NCBI GenBank assembly: GCA_944320995.1
Contig: CALUJQ010000002.1
Location: 108,543 to 172,542 of the forward strand
From: an uncultured Barnesiella sp.
GTDB taxonomy: Bacteria > Bacteroidota > Bacteroidia > Bacteroidales > Barnesiellaceae
Direction of reading: 5' to 3'
Length of the DNA stretch: 64,000 nucleotides
The notes below the pieces were generated by a model that was given only the letters and a program-made list of their open reading frames with translations, had not been told where the DNA came from and did no database searches. A program made the position numbers and the translations under genes. Positions 17,752 through 26,724 of the stretch are shown here, one piece after another. The number at the start of each line of letters is the position of its first letter. Positions within the stretch are counted from its first letter, which is position 1.

Positions 17752-18204
17752 TCACTCTTTATTTTTCGTATCCATACAAATCGTAACCGGACCATCGTTT
17801 ACCAATTCAACCTGCATATCGGCACCAAAAACACCCGTAGCCACGGGCTTGGAAATAGCCTCCGAAAAACTGCGACAAAACGCCTCATACATCGGAATGG
17901 CTCGTTCATGCCCGGCAGCCCGTATATAAGAGGGCCTATTCCCTTTTTTAGTCGAAGCCAACAACGTAAACTGACTCACAATCATAGCCTCCCCGTCAAT
18001 ATCGAGTAAAGAGCGATTCATAACTCCCTCTTCATCATCGAAGATTCGCAGATTGACACACTTCTTCACCAACCATTCGAGATCCGGCAAACCATCGCTC
18101 TCCTCTACCCCCAACAAAACCAAAAGGCCTTGTCCGATCGTAGAATATAGCTCCCCGCCAATCTGCACCGAAGCTCTCTTCACCCGCTGAACAACGACTC
18201 TCAT
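17752..18204 (-). CDS. dtd: D-aminoacyl-tRNA deacylase
   Basis: Hydrolyses D-aminoacyl-tRNA (and Gly-tRNA-Ala) so that D-amino acids do not enter proteins. The 150-residue product begins MRVVVQRVKRASV. It contains the catalytic SQFTLLAST segment (residues about 77-85) and, near the C-terminus, a GVFGADMQVELVNDGPVT segment that contains the NxGP-type motif (NDGP here). Length is normal. It is the first gene of the dtd-mazG-deoC operon and has a clear promoter 23 bases upstream of the start codon. Confidence 0.96.
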   Translation of the reverse strand: MRVVVQRVKRASVQIGGELYSTIGQGLLVLLGVEESDGLPDLEWLVKKCVNLRIFDDEEGVMNRSLLDIDGEAMIVSQFTLLASTKKGNRPSYIRAAGHERAIPMYEAFCRSFSEAISKPVATGVFGADMQVELVNDGPVTICMDTKNKE

Positions 18205-18226
18205 AAACTATTCGCTTGTATCTTTG

Positions 18227-18257
18227 CAAAGATAATACAAACACCGGGAGAAACAAA
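18227..18257 (-). promoter_or_regulatory. Promoter of the dtd operon
   Basis: On the minus strand TTTG (18257-18254), exactly 19 bases, then TATCTTTG (18234-18227), a perfect match to the Bacteroidetes -33/-7 consensus. The -7 element is half of a 16-bp palindrome (18219-18234, TATCTTTGCAAAGATA), so the plus strand carries the same -7 octamer. Confidence 0.8.
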
Positions 18258-18394
18258 TTTTATTTAACAGACTATCCGTTAACTACAAATAAGGCGTAGG
18301 AATAAATCAAAAACTAAGGAAGGCCTCAGGTAACGAAATTTTTGCTCAGGGTAAATAAGATTATTTGCTAATTATATGATTATCAACAATATAT

Positions 18395-20191
18395 CTATTT
18401 TAAAAACTCTTTTATAATTCGAGTTTTTGCCTCACCTACCACTGCTGCCAACTCTACCTCCGAAGCCTCTTTGATGCGCTTCACACTTTTGAAATGAGTC
18501 AATAACAATTCCTTACTCTTAGGACCTATGCCCGGAATAGAATCCAAAACCGACTTTACCTGTCCCTTGCTTCGTTTATTCCGGTGGAACGTGATTCCGA
18601 AACGGTGTGCCTCATCACGCATGTGCTGGATAACACGTAATGACTCCGAATTCTTATCAATGTACAACGGCAACGAATCACCCGGGAAATAGATTTCTTC
18701 CAACCGTTTGGCAATTCCCACAATCGAGACCTTTCCTCTCAATCCAAGAGCGTCGATCGACTCCAATGCCGCACTCAATTGCCCCTTCCCCCCATCGACG
18801 ATGATCAACTGCGGAAGCCCCTCGCCTTCATCAAGCAAGCGTCGATAACGGCGATAAATAATCTCCCTCATAGACGCAAAATCGTCGGGGCCCACAACCG
18901 TCTTAATGTCAAATTTACGATAATCTTTTTTCGAGGGTTTCGCCTTCCTGAACACGACACACGAGGCCACTGGATTAGTTCCTTGGATATTCGAATTATC
19001 GAAACACTCCATATGCCACGGAAGCTCGGGTAACCTGAAATCCTGCTGTATGCGGGAAAGAACCCGCATCACTCTTTGCTCGGGATTCAGTTTTTCATTT
19101 TGTTTCAAACGGTCAATCTTGTATTGCTTCACATTTTGTTCCGAAACCGCAAGTAGTTTCTTTTTATCCCCCCTTTGCGGGATCACAAATTCTATATCTG
19201 CAAAATCCGACTCCGGTAAAAACGGGACAAGCGCTTCCCTTGCAGAACTTCCAAACCGAGAACGCAGTTCGGCAATACCCAACGAGAGGATTTCAGAGTC
19301 CGATTCATCGAGTTTTTTCTTATACTCAATCGTAATACTCTGTACAATCGAACCACCCCTCACATGCATATAATTGACAAAGGCTACACCCTCGTCTTCG
19401 TCATAAGAGAAGACATCGATGTCGTGCAAAGTCGGGTTTACAATAACCGATTTTGCTTTATATTTCTCGATTAAATCATATTTTTCTTTGATTAATTGAG
19501 CCTCTTCAAAACGCAATTCGGCCGACAAAGCTTGCATCTCTTCGAGCAAATGATTACTCAACTGATGTATATCTCCGTTGAGAATTTGCCTGACCTGTTC
19601 GATGTATTCGTTATATTCCACCTCCCCGATCTTACCTTCACAGCACCCCTTACAATTTTTTATATGGTACTGCAAGCAAACTTTGAATCGCTTTTTACCA
19701 ATATTTTCGGGTGTAAGCGCATAATTACAAGTGCGAATAGGATATAACTCACGAATCAGAGCCAACACAGTTTTAGCCAAATGAACATTGGCATACGGGC
19801 CATAATACTTCGAGCCGTCCTTATGCACTTTCCGGGTAAGAAAAACTCGTGGGAAATGTTCATTGCGCAGACAAATCCACGGATAGGTCTTGTCATCTTT
19901 CAACAGGACATTATACCGTGGTTTATACTCTTTAATAAGGCTGTTCTCAAGATGCAAAGCATCTTCTTCGGTCTTCACGACAATATATTGCAGGTCATAA
20001 ATATTTTTGACCAAAATATTCGTTTTGGGAGAATCGTGCGTTTTATTGAAATACGACGACACCCGACGTTTCAAATTTTTGGCCTTACCTACATAAATAA
20101 TCTTGCCCGTTTTATCGAAATACTGATACACTCCCGGCGTATCCGGTAAAAGAGCAAGTTTATTCTTAATATTTTCGTTTTTACCGATCAA
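18395..20191 (-). CDS. uvrC: UvrABC excinuclease subunit C
   Basis: Makes the dual incisions of nucleotide excision repair after UvrA/UvrB recognise damage. The 598-residue protein has an N-terminal GIY-YIG nuclease (PGVYQYFDKTGKIIYVGKAK, residues about 19-38) and a Cys-rich stretch CLQYHIKNCKGCC. A UVR motif for UvrB binding follows (RFEEAQLIKEKYDLIEKY). The RNase-H-like 5' nuclease comes next (PWHMECFDNSNIQGTNPVA, IIVDGGKGQL), and the C-terminal helix-hairpin-helix is SIPGIGPKSKELLLTHF. The only start that keeps the GIY-YIG domain is a TTG at 20191, 6 bp after the apt stop, so it is probably translated from a TTG within an apt-uvrC operon. Confidence 0.95.
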   Translation of the reverse strand: MIGKNENIKNKLALLPDTPGVYQYFDKTGKIIYVGKAKNLKRRVSSYFNKTHDSPKTNILVKNIYDLQYIVVKTEEDALHLENSLIKEYKPRYNVLLKDDKTYPWICLRNEHFPRVFLTRKVHKDGSKYYGPYANVHLAKTVLALIRELYPIRTCNYALTPENIGKKRFKVCLQYHIKNCKGCCEGKIGEVEYNEYIEQVRQILNGDIHQLSNHLLEEMQALSAELRFEEAQLIKEKYDLIEKYKAKSVIVNPTLHDIDVFSYDEDEGVAFVNYMHVRGGSIVQSITIEYKKKLDESDSEILSLGIAELRSRFGSSAREALVPFLPESDFADIEFVIPQRGDKKKLLAVSEQNVKQYKIDRLKQNEKLNPEQRVMRVLSRIQQDFRLPELPWHMECFDNSNIQGTNPVASCVVFRKAKPSKKDYRKFDIKTVVGPDDFASMREIIYRRYRRLLDEGEGLPQLIIVDGGKGQLSAALESIDALGLRGKVSIVGIAKRLEEIYFPGDSLPLYIDKNSESLRVIQHMRDEAHRFGITFHRNKRSKGQVKSVLDSIPGIGPKSKELLLTHFKSVKRIKEASEVELAAVVGEAKTRIIKEFLK

Positions 20192-20197
20192 TTCGTC

Positions 20198-20722
20198 TTA
20201 ATATTTTATCAACGCCTCTACTTCAACATCGTTCGGGAATACGTCTCGGCCCTTCAAAAATTCCAATTCAACGAGAAAGTTGACGTAGATTTTCTTTGGA
20301 TTAAATCGTTTTACCAAATTATACGCGGCAAGCATCGTCCCTCCGGTAGCCAACAAATCGTCATGCAGCAATACAATGTCGTTTTCGCAAAGAGCATCTT
20401 TATGAATCTCTATTTCATCGATACCATACTCTTTGGTATAACTCTCCTTCCAAGTTTCAGCCGGCAGTTTCCCCGGTTTACGCATTGGCACAAATCCGGC
20501 ATTAATGCGAGTAGCCAATATGGGTCCCATAATAAAGCCACGAGACTCGATACCTACCACCTTGGTAATTCCTTTCTCGGCATATATCCCCGTAAGCATA
20601 TCAGCCAACTCTTTCAAACAATCCGGTTCTTTGAAGACAGTCGTCAAATCTCTAAAAACAATCCCCTGTTGAGGGAAATCAACGACATCACGAATCTTGC
20701 TTTTAATAATCTCTACACTCAT
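20198..20722 (-). CDS. apt: Adenine phosphoribosyltransferase
   Basis: Salvages adenine to AMP using PRPP. The 174-residue protein has the PRTase PRPP-binding motif VLLHDDLLATGGTMLA (about residues 118-133), the substrate hood GIVFRDLTTVF, and GIESRGFIMGP. Length is normal. It precedes uvrC by 6 bp on the same strand. The 70 bases upstream, between it and mnmG, contain the parS palindrome. Confidence 0.96.
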   Translation of the reverse strand: MSVEIIKSKIRDVVDFPQQGIVFRDLTTVFKEPDCLKELADMLTGIYAEKGITKVVGIESRGFIMGPILATRINAGFVPMRKPGKLPAETWKESYTKEYGIDEIEIHKDALCENDIVLLHDDLLATGGTMLAAYNLVKRFNPKKIYVNFLVELEFLKGRDVFPNDVEVEALIKY

Positions 20723-20776
20723 TTTTATTGGTTATTTATTTGTTCTTTCCCTTTATTTAAAGGCTTTTTGAGCTTT

Positions 20777-20792
20777 TGTTTCACGTGAAACA
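20777..20792. other. parS chromosome-partitioning site (ParB-binding)
   Basis: The 16-bp palindrome TGTTTCACGTGAAACA is identical to the general bacterial parS consensus bound by ParB/Spo0J. It sits immediately after the mnmG stop codon and 54 bp before apt, outside coding sequence. ParB spreading from such sites organises and segregates the origin region, so this suggests that the window is origin-proximal. Confidence 0.88.
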
Positions 20793-22667
20793 TTATCGTC
20801 CAACCAGCAGCAATAAAATGTTTATATCACTTGGCGAAATACCCGGGATACGCGATGCTTGTGCAATCGTCTCCGGGTCTATTCTCTCCAATTTTTGACG
20901 CGCCTCGGTCGATAAAGCCTGTATTTGGCTATAATCAAATTTTCCACGTATGCGAATATGTTCCAATCGGGCAATTTTCTCGGCAATCATCTTTTCCCGA
21001 TCGATATAGCCTTGATATTTCATCTTTATCTCGGCAGCTTCTACGACCTCTTCCCGACGGTTCTTGATCGAAGAAATTTCCCGTTTCAATGCAGGCACCA
21101 ATTGTGAAAGCTGTTTCAAGTCAAGTTGGGGACGAAGGACTAAATCGATTAGCCGCACGCCTTGTTTCAACGGAGTCGTTCCCAATGCTTCCAGTCCGGC
21201 ATTGATATAGGCAGGTTTTATAGAATAGTTGTGAGCAAAATCGATCAATCGTTCTACTCGCTCACGCTTCTCCTTCAACAAATCATATCGCTCTTGTGTA
21301 GCCAAGCCCAACTGGTAAGAGCGCTCCGTGAGGCGCATATCGGCATCGTCTTGACGCAATAAGATACGATACTCGGCTCTCGATGTAAACATTCGATAAG
21401 GTTCATCGACACCTTTGGTAACCAAATCATCGATAAGCACGCCTATATAAGCCTCATCTCGACTCAACGTAAACGGTGTACCTCCATGACAATTGATATG
21501 CGCATTTATCCCGGCGACAAGGCCTTGCCCTCCGGCCTCTTCATAACCGGTTGTTCCGTTTATCTGCCCGGCAAAGAAAAGATTTCGCACACGTTTGGTC
21601 TCTAAATTATGATTCAACTGTGTCGGGTCAAAATAATCATACTCTATGGCATAACCGGGACGATAGATGCGCAAATCACGCAAAGCGGGAATCTCCTGCA
21701 ATGCTCTCACCTGAACATCAAGCGGAAGTGACGAAGAGAAACCATTCAAATAATACTCCTGTGTGGTCTCACCTTCTGGTTCGAGAAAAAGTTGATGCTC
21801 CGTTTTATCGGGGAAAGTAACTATTTTAGTCTCGATACTAGGGCAATATCGTGGGCCTATACTTTGTATCTGACCGTTATAAAGCGGCGAATCGGGCAAG
21901 CCGTTGCGTAGGATTTCATGAACCTTATCATTGGTATAAATCGTCCAACAACTACGTTGTTTCAACGGTCGGGGCATAAAATCGAGGAAAGAGAATTTAT
22001 GAAAATCGTTCTCACCTTGCTGCTCGGCAGCTTCTTCGAAGTGTATGCTGCGGCCGTCGATTCGTACCGGAGTTCCGGTTTTCATGCGCCCGGCAGTAAA
22101 ACCAAGTTCTACAAGTTGTTCGGTAATACCGTGCGACGCCGGTTCCGAAATGCGACCTCCTTGCAATTGGGTACGTCCTATATGCATCAACCCGTTCATA
22201 AATGTACCGGTCGTTAGCACCACGCATTTTGCCGAAAAAGAGACATTCATATCCGTCACGACTCCGGCCACGCACCCATCTTTTATAACAATCTGATTTA
22301 CAGAATCTTGCCAAATATATAAATTCTCTGTATTTTCAAGGACAGAACGCCATGTGGTAATGAATTTCATTCGATCGCTTTGAGAACGGGGGCTCCACAT
22401 AGCGGGCCCCTTAGACCGATTCAACATTCTGAATTGGATTGCTGTCTTATCGGTAACGATACCCATGAAACCGCCCAAAGCATCGATTTCACGAACAATC
22501 TGCCCTTTGGCAATCCCACCGACAGCAGGATTGCAACTCATTTGGGCTATCTTATTCATATCCATGGTAATAAGCAACGTCTTCGACCCTAAATTGGCCG
22601 AAGCACATGCGGCTTCACAACCGGCATGTCCTGCCCCTACGACAATCACATCATAATTGAAATCCAT
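20793..22667 (-). CDS. mnmG: tRNA uridine-34 5-carboxymethylaminomethyl enzyme MnmG (GidA)
   Basis: FAD-dependent partner of MnmE that modifies the wobble uridine of several tRNAs. The 624-residue product starts MDFNYDVIVVGAGHAGCEAA (FAD dinucleotide fold) and has the family signatures QMSCNPAVGGIAKGQIVREI and GTFMNGLMHIG, as well as RPGYAIEYDYFDP and GQINGTTGYEEAGGQGL. The C-terminal MnmE/tRNA-binding helices end in ISPSDINILLLLVGR. An ATG 21 codons upstream is in frame but would add an unconserved leader, so 22667 is chosen. mnmG is often near the replication origin, and a parS site follows its stop codon. Confidence 0.96.
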   Translation of the reverse strand: MDFNYDVIVVGAGHAGCEAACASANLGSKTLLITMDMNKIAQMSCNPAVGGIAKGQIVREIDALGGFMGIVTDKTAIQFRMLNRSKGPAMWSPRSQSDRMKFITTWRSVLENTENLYIWQDSVNQIVIKDGCVAGVVTDMNVSFSAKCVVLTTGTFMNGLMHIGRTQLQGGRISEPASHGITEQLVELGFTAGRMKTGTPVRIDGRSIHFEEAAEQQGENDFHKFSFLDFMPRPLKQRSCWTIYTNDKVHEILRNGLPDSPLYNGQIQSIGPRYCPSIETKIVTFPDKTEHQLFLEPEGETTQEYYLNGFSSSLPLDVQVRALQEIPALRDLRIYRPGYAIEYDYFDPTQLNHNLETKRVRNLFFAGQINGTTGYEEAGGQGLVAGINAHINCHGGTPFTLSRDEAYIGVLIDDLVTKGVDEPYRMFTSRAEYRILLRQDDADMRLTERSYQLGLATQERYDLLKEKRERVERLIDFAHNYSIKPAYINAGLEALGTTPLKQGVRLIDLVLRPQLDLKQLSQLVPALKREISSIKNRREEVVEAAEIKMKYQGYIDREKMIAEKIARLEHIRIRGKFDYSQIQALSTEARQKLERIDPETIAQASRIPGISPSDINILLLLVGR

Positions 22668-22741
22668 TGCATTTTGTCTCCATGATTCTTGCCGAAAAAA
22701 GATTATTACACCTCCACGGCAAACGCTCATTTGTTTATTCG

Positions 22742-23155
22742 CTATCTCAACTTCAACGCCTCGTTTTCATGACGAGTCATTATCTCCCGTTCTCCCGGGC
22801 CCTTATCATTAATGCCACACAGATGCAAAACCCCGTGTATGATAATGCGATGAAGCTCTTCGTCATAGTCGGTTCCGAACTGTTCGGCATTAGACCTCAC
22901 CGTATCGACACTGATAAATATATCACCGCCGATTTTATCTCCTTCGGTATAATCGAAGGTAATGACATCGGTATAATAATCGTGCTGCAAATAAGCCTTA
23001 TTCACCTCAAGAATCTTCTCATCGGAGCAAAAAATATAGGCTATATCGCCGCATTTTTTCCCATATCCCGAGGCAACACGACGTATCCAATCGGTCGTCT
23101 CTCTCTTTTTTATCGCCGGCATTTTGACATCTTCGGCAAAATAACTTACAGCCAT
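22742..23155 (-). CDS. ybeY: Endoribonuclease YbeY, 16S rRNA maturation
   Basis: Metal-dependent RNase needed for 16S rRNA 3' end processing and ribosome quality control. From the ATG at 23155 the protein has 137 residues (MAVSYFAEDVKMPAIKKRET). It has the metal site HGVLHLCGINDKG; the third ligand position carries Asp rather than the His of E. coli YbeY (HGxxHLxGYDH). I recall DK at this spot being usual in Bacteroidetes. A longer frame from 23236 is rejected because a -33/-7 promoter lies inside that extension. mnmG follows 74 bp downstream. Confidence 0.92.
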   Translation of the reverse strand: MAVSYFAEDVKMPAIKKRETTDWIRRVASGYGKKCGDIAYIFCSDEKILEVNKAYLQHDYYTDVITFDYTEGDKIGGDIFISVDTVRSNAEQFGTDYDEELHRIIIHGVLHLCGINDKGPGEREIMTRHENEALKLR

Positions 23156-23181
23156 ATATATCTTTATTTCTATAATTTCTG

Positions 23182-23212
23182 CAAAGATAGCGCAATCCCG
23201 CAGCAGAAGCAA
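23182..23212 (-). promoter_or_regulatory. Promoter of ybeY
   Basis: On the minus strand TTG (23212-23210), a 20-base spacer and TATCTTTG (23189-23182) fit the Bacteroidetes consensus. The ybeY ATG is 27 bases downstream; this placement excludes the upstream ATG at 23236 as the start. Confidence 0.7.
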
Positions 23213-23278
23213 CAACTCTATCCTATTGCGCCTCATATCATGCCGCTTAGCAAAGATACGGAATTATTCTCATACGAT

Positions 23279-24511
23279 TTATTTGAAAAAGAAATAAGAA
23301 ACCGTAATGGCCGAAATCGCTCCTATCACATCGGCGAGCAAGGCGTATCCTACGGCATAACGAGTCTTACGCACACCCACACTGCCGAAATAGACTGCCA
23401 ATATATAAAAGGTCGTGTCGGTAGAACCTTGAACGGTGCAAGCCACTCGTCCCACAAAAGAATCCACACCGTAGGTTGACATCGCATCGACCATCATTCC
23501 CCGCGAGCCGCTCCCGCTCAACGACTTCATCAAAGCCGTAGGCAACGCTCCCACAAACTCCGTATCGATACCCAACCAGCCGAATACCGCCGCAAATCCC
23601 TCTACGATATAATCCATCGCCCCCGAGGCGCGAAAGATTCCGATAGCTACCAATATAGCCACCAGATAGGGAATAATCATCACCGCCGTCTTAAACCCTT
23701 CTTTTGCCCCCTCGATAAAGGCATCGTACACATTAATGCGCTTCACCAGTCCCGAGACGATAAAAATTACGATGATCGTAAACAGTATGCTGTTTGCTGC
23801 AAAAGCCGAATAGGTAGAAATTTTCTCCTCGGGCAGGGACGAAAAATAGTAGAAAATTCCACCCACAAAAGCAGTAAGACCCAATCCCCACAGCAAAATT
23901 ACCCGATCGAATATGTTGATACGCTGCTTGATACACAGAGCTAAAAGCCCCACGAATGTCGCCATAAAAGTGGCTATGAGAATAGGGAGGAAGACGTCCG
24001 ACGGATTGGCAGCCCCCATTTGAGCCCGATAGGTCATTACCCCGATAGGAATCAATGTCAACCCCGAAGCGTTCAACACCAAAAACATCAACATGGCATC
24101 GGTCGCCGTATCTTTCTTGGGATTCAGTTCCTGCAACTCTTTCATGGCCTTCAATCCCAACGGTGTCGCCGCATTGTCAAGCCCCAACATATTGGCCGAA
24201 ACATTCATAAACATCGAGCCCAATGCCGGGTGACCTTTGGGAACCCCGGGAAACAACCTTGTGAACAGGGGACTTATCAACCGAGACAAAACAGCCACCA
24301 CGCCTCCGCGCTCTCCTATTTTCATCAGTCCGAGCCACAGTGTGAGAACACCCGTCAATCCTAACGAAATATCGAATGCATTACGAGCCGAAGAAAACGA
24401 AGCATTCATAATATCGGTCCAAATATCCGTATTCCCATACACGACAGTTTGCACCACTGCAACGACAAATGCAATGACAAAAAATGCAATCCAAATGTAA
24501 TTAAGAACCAT
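23279..24511 (-). CDS. SpmA-SpmB fused nucleoside-recognition membrane protein
   Basis: Integral membrane protein of 410 residues with two nucleoside-recognition (Gate) domains. The N-terminal half (MKIGERGGVVAVLSRLISPL, GHPALGSMFMNVSANMLGLD) resembles spore-maturation protein SpmA. The C-terminal half (AIGIFRASGAMDYIVEGF, ALMKSLSGSGSRGMM, RVACTVQGSTDTTFYILAVY) resembles SpmB. About ten membrane spans can be seen. The organism type does not sporulate, so the spore name is only by homology; the role is probably transport, but the substrate is unknown. It is monocistronic or the head of the ybeY-mnmG group (123 bp gap). Confidence 0.88.
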   Translation of the reverse strand: MVLNYIWIAFFVIAFVVAVVQTVVYGNTDIWTDIMNASFSSARNAFDISLGLTGVLTLWLGLMKIGERGGVVAVLSRLISPLFTRLFPGVPKGHPALGSMFMNVSANMLGLDNAATPLGLKAMKELQELNPKKDTATDAMLMFLVLNASGLTLIPIGVMTYRAQMGAANPSDVFLPILIATFMATFVGLLALCIKQRINIFDRVILLWGLGLTAFVGGIFYYFSSLPEEKISTYSAFAANSILFTIIVIFIVSGLVKRINVYDAFIEGAKEGFKTAVMIIPYLVAILVAIGIFRASGAMDYIVEGFAAVFGWLGIDTEFVGALPTALMKSLSGSGSRGMMVDAMSTYGVDSFVGRVACTVQGSTDTTFYILAVYFGSVGVRKTRYAVGYALLADVIGAISAITVSYFFFK

Positions 24512-24952
24512 ACCGACCGATTTTCGTTTCAGAAAACAAAAATAACCATTTTAGGCAAACAATTCCTTTTTTCATTATTCAAAAAAAATTTTTTATCCTT
24601 CTCCACCATCATCGGCTCTATTTTACAACAAACCCAAGGTAGTCAATATTTGATATATACACCTATGTATCAAATAATTATATGATTTTTTACTTCATGA
24701 GAATCGAATATTTTTCACGTCTCTATCCCCTCTTCGAAAAATTTTCAGGCAAACCGCTCTATTTTAACATACAAAAACATTGTTGCAAACAACTATTGCA
24801 ACAAACAACCAGTTACACTTTGGAGTAAAAATTTTATCCATCTCTATATCCTCTCCAAAATCGGAGAAAAAACATATCCTCATCCGATCAGATTTTTACT
24901 TGTCTTGTTTTTTGTTTTACGCTATCTTTGTCAAGAGAAATCTCTCTTGACC
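24512..24952. other. Intergenic stretch between the SpmAB and AlkD genes
   Basis: This 441-bp AT-rich gap between divergent genes has no credible coding frame. It holds a minus-strand TATTTTTG element (24544-24537) near the SpmAB start and an imperfect 11-bp inverted repeat ATTTGATATAT / ATGTATCAAAT (24648-24675). A perfect 8-bp inverted repeat TGTTGCAA / TTGCAACA (24781-24803) and the plus-strand AlkD promoter also lie here. The repeats could be operators. Confidence 0.5.
24900..24930 (+). promoter_or_regulatory. Promoter of the AlkD-like gene
   Basis: TTG (24900-24902), 20 bases, then TATCTTTG (24923-24930). The ATG at 24953 lies 22 bases downstream. An upstream in-frame TTG at 24905 would lie inside the promoter and is therefore unlikely to be used. 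Confidence 0.72.
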
Positions 24953-25654
24953 ATGCATTCTGCCTCCGACATAGAAAAAGCAATACGAGCAGCCGCCAAG
25001 CCCGAAAAGGTAAAAGTCCTGTCGGGGTTCTTCAAAACCGATAAAGGGAAATACGGCGAAGGCGATGTTTTTATAGGAATACCCGTACCGGTAACCCGCA
25101 GTATCATCAAACAATATCTCGACACCCCGCTCGACCAACTCGAAATACTTTTACACAACCCTGTCCACGAGTTACGCATGGCCGCATTGCTCTGCATGGT
25201 GGAACAATACAAAAAAGCTTCTCCCGAAAAAAGGGAAGCCATATACCGCGCTTATCTGTCAAATACAACACACATTAATAATTGGGATTTAGTCGATCTG
25301 TCGGCAGCCCAAATCGTAGGAGCCTATCTCGAATGCCGAGACCACACACCCTTGTACCGATTGGCACAAAGTTCCCTCTTATGGGAACAACGCATATCCA
25401 TTGTTGCCACTTGGCAGTGGATTCGTAAAGACCATTACGACGACACCCTCGCCATCGCCGACATACTTTTGCACCACCCTCACGACCTCATACAAAAAGC
25501 CGTAGGCTGGATGCTGCGCGAAGTAGGGAAACGAGATAAAGCCCGGCTTTGTCATTTCCTCGAAATCCGATACCGCGATATGCCACGCACCATGCTGCGC
25601 TATGCTATTGAAAAATTTTCGCCCGAAGAACGAGCCTTTTACATGAAAAAATAA
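24953..25654 (+). CDS. AlkD-like DNA alkylation repair protein
   Basis: HEAT-repeat DNA glycosylase of the AlkC/AlkD superfamily, 233 residues, predicted to excise cationic N3- or N7-alkylated purines. Paired helices run through the whole protein. The AlkD active-site region is visible as NNWDLVDLSAAQIVG (Trp and Asp near residues 109-112) and KAVGWMLREVGKRD (second Trp). The ATG at 24953 is chosen because the promoter lies just upstream. It is convergent with the glycosyltransferase gene 25656-26540 with a one-base gap and no clear terminator. The family is secure; activity on a given lesion is inferred. Confidence 0.88.
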   Translation: MHSASDIEKAIRAAAKPEKVKVLSGFFKTDKGKYGEGDVFIGIPVPVTRSIIKQYLDTPLDQLEILLHNPVHELRMAALLCMVEQYKKASPEKREAIYRAYLSNTTHINNWDLVDLSAAQIVGAYLECRDHTPLYRLAQSSLLWEQRISIVATWQWIRKDHYDDTLAIADILLHHPHDLIQKAVGWMLREVGKRDKARLCHFLEIRYRDMPRTMLRYAIEKFSPEERAFYMKK

Positions 25655-25655
25655 T

Positions 25656-26540
25656 CTATAACAACCCATCGCGACGCCACTGCCGTTTATATTTCCAAAG
25701 GCGTTGCAACAGTTTCAACGAAGAAATGTGCCAATAGTACCGCTTGAAATGCACTCGGCAACATTGTTCGACAAAATCCCACGATCCCACACGCTTTTTC
25801 ATTAACATCCTAATGAAAAGAAACGACATTCTTATCTCCCTGAAATACGATACGATGAACGAAGGCTTATCGATATAAAACGGCAACCGGTCGGCCCACT
25901 TTTCATGGAAGCGGACCGTATCGTCGAGCCACGACTGATTATATGCCCCTTCCGAAAGATGTTCCACCAATACATCATTGGTCACATAGTTGATATATTT
26001 TTGTCCCACCGTCATCGATATGTCCAAGTCGTACAAGTGGAATCCTCGGAACAGCTCCTCGTCGAAGCGGAACTCGGCCCACACCTCCCGGCGCATAAAT
26101 AGGCACAACCCATCGAGTACAATCACGGGCGAAGCCGGTACTTTATCGGGATTGGCTATAAAATATTTAATCGAGCCATCTTTGAAATGTTGTATATAAT
26201 TATAACGTGTGTATTGCTTCATCGCTCCCCAACCCGAATAGGTGGCCAATTTGGCCGTCGATCCAGCAAAGCCCACTACTCCCGTCGTAGGCTTCTGCAA
26301 CAACGACTCGATAGACAGGCCCCAATTGGGTGTCTTGAAAAAAATATCTTCATGGGCAAAACACAAATACTCTCCCCGCGCTTTCCCGGCACAAAGATTG
26401 TACACATGAGTAATGCTATAACCGGTTTCCCGATTATCATGAACGATAAACTCACACGGGACGCCTATCGTTTCAAGGACGTTTTCCCGAAACTGCGCCA
26501 ACCTTTCGGTATTGATAGAACAAACTATAATAGAAATCAT
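25656..26540 (-). CDS. Glycosyltransferase-like protein (GT-A fold)
   Basis: Cytoplasmic glycosyltransferase-like protein of 294 residues. It starts MISIIVCSINTERLAQF, the beginning of a GT2-like nucleotide-binding fold. LCFAHEDIFF supplies the candidate Asp/His metal or sugar-nucleotide site, and VVGFAGS and FRGFHLYDLDISM follow, as in Glyco_tranf_2_5-type proteins. The C-terminal 80 residues are basic and helical, which could bind membrane. A longer TTG-started frame to 26642 is rejected. It is divergent from the DUF5672 gene. The donor and acceptor are unknown. Confidence 0.72.
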   Translation of the reverse strand: MISIIVCSINTERLAQFRENVLETIGVPCEFIVHDNRETGYSITHVYNLCAGKARGEYLCFAHEDIFFKTPNWGLSIESLLQKPTTGVVGFAGSTAKLATYSGWGAMKQYTRYNYIQHFKDGSIKYFIANPDKVPASPVIVLDGLCLFMRREVWAEFRFDEELFRGFHLYDLDISMTVGQKYINYVTNDVLVEHLSEGAYNQSWLDDTVRFHEKWADRLPFYIDKPSFIVSYFREIRMSFLFIRMLMKKRVGSWDFVEQCCRVHFKRYYWHISSLKLLQRLWKYKRQWRRDGLL

Positions 26541-26663
26541 AAGAAGAACCAGCCAACTCACGGGCAAAGATATGGAAATTCTCCGAGGTGACAAGTGAGA
26601 TAGTGCCAAAAAGAGAATTTGCCAAACCTCAAAAAATAGCAAAAGTTTTTAGAATTTTCTTGC

Positions 26664-26671
26664 TACTTTTG
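26664..26671 (+). promoter_or_regulatory. Probable -7 element upstream of the DUF5672 gene
   Basis: TACTTTTG matches TAnnTTTG and lies 53 bases before the ATG at 26725. No clear TTTG is seen at the -33 position. Confidence 0.4.
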
Positions 26672-26724
26672 TACACTATACCATTTGTGCCATAATCGTT
26701 ACACAACGACAAAAACCCGAAGAA

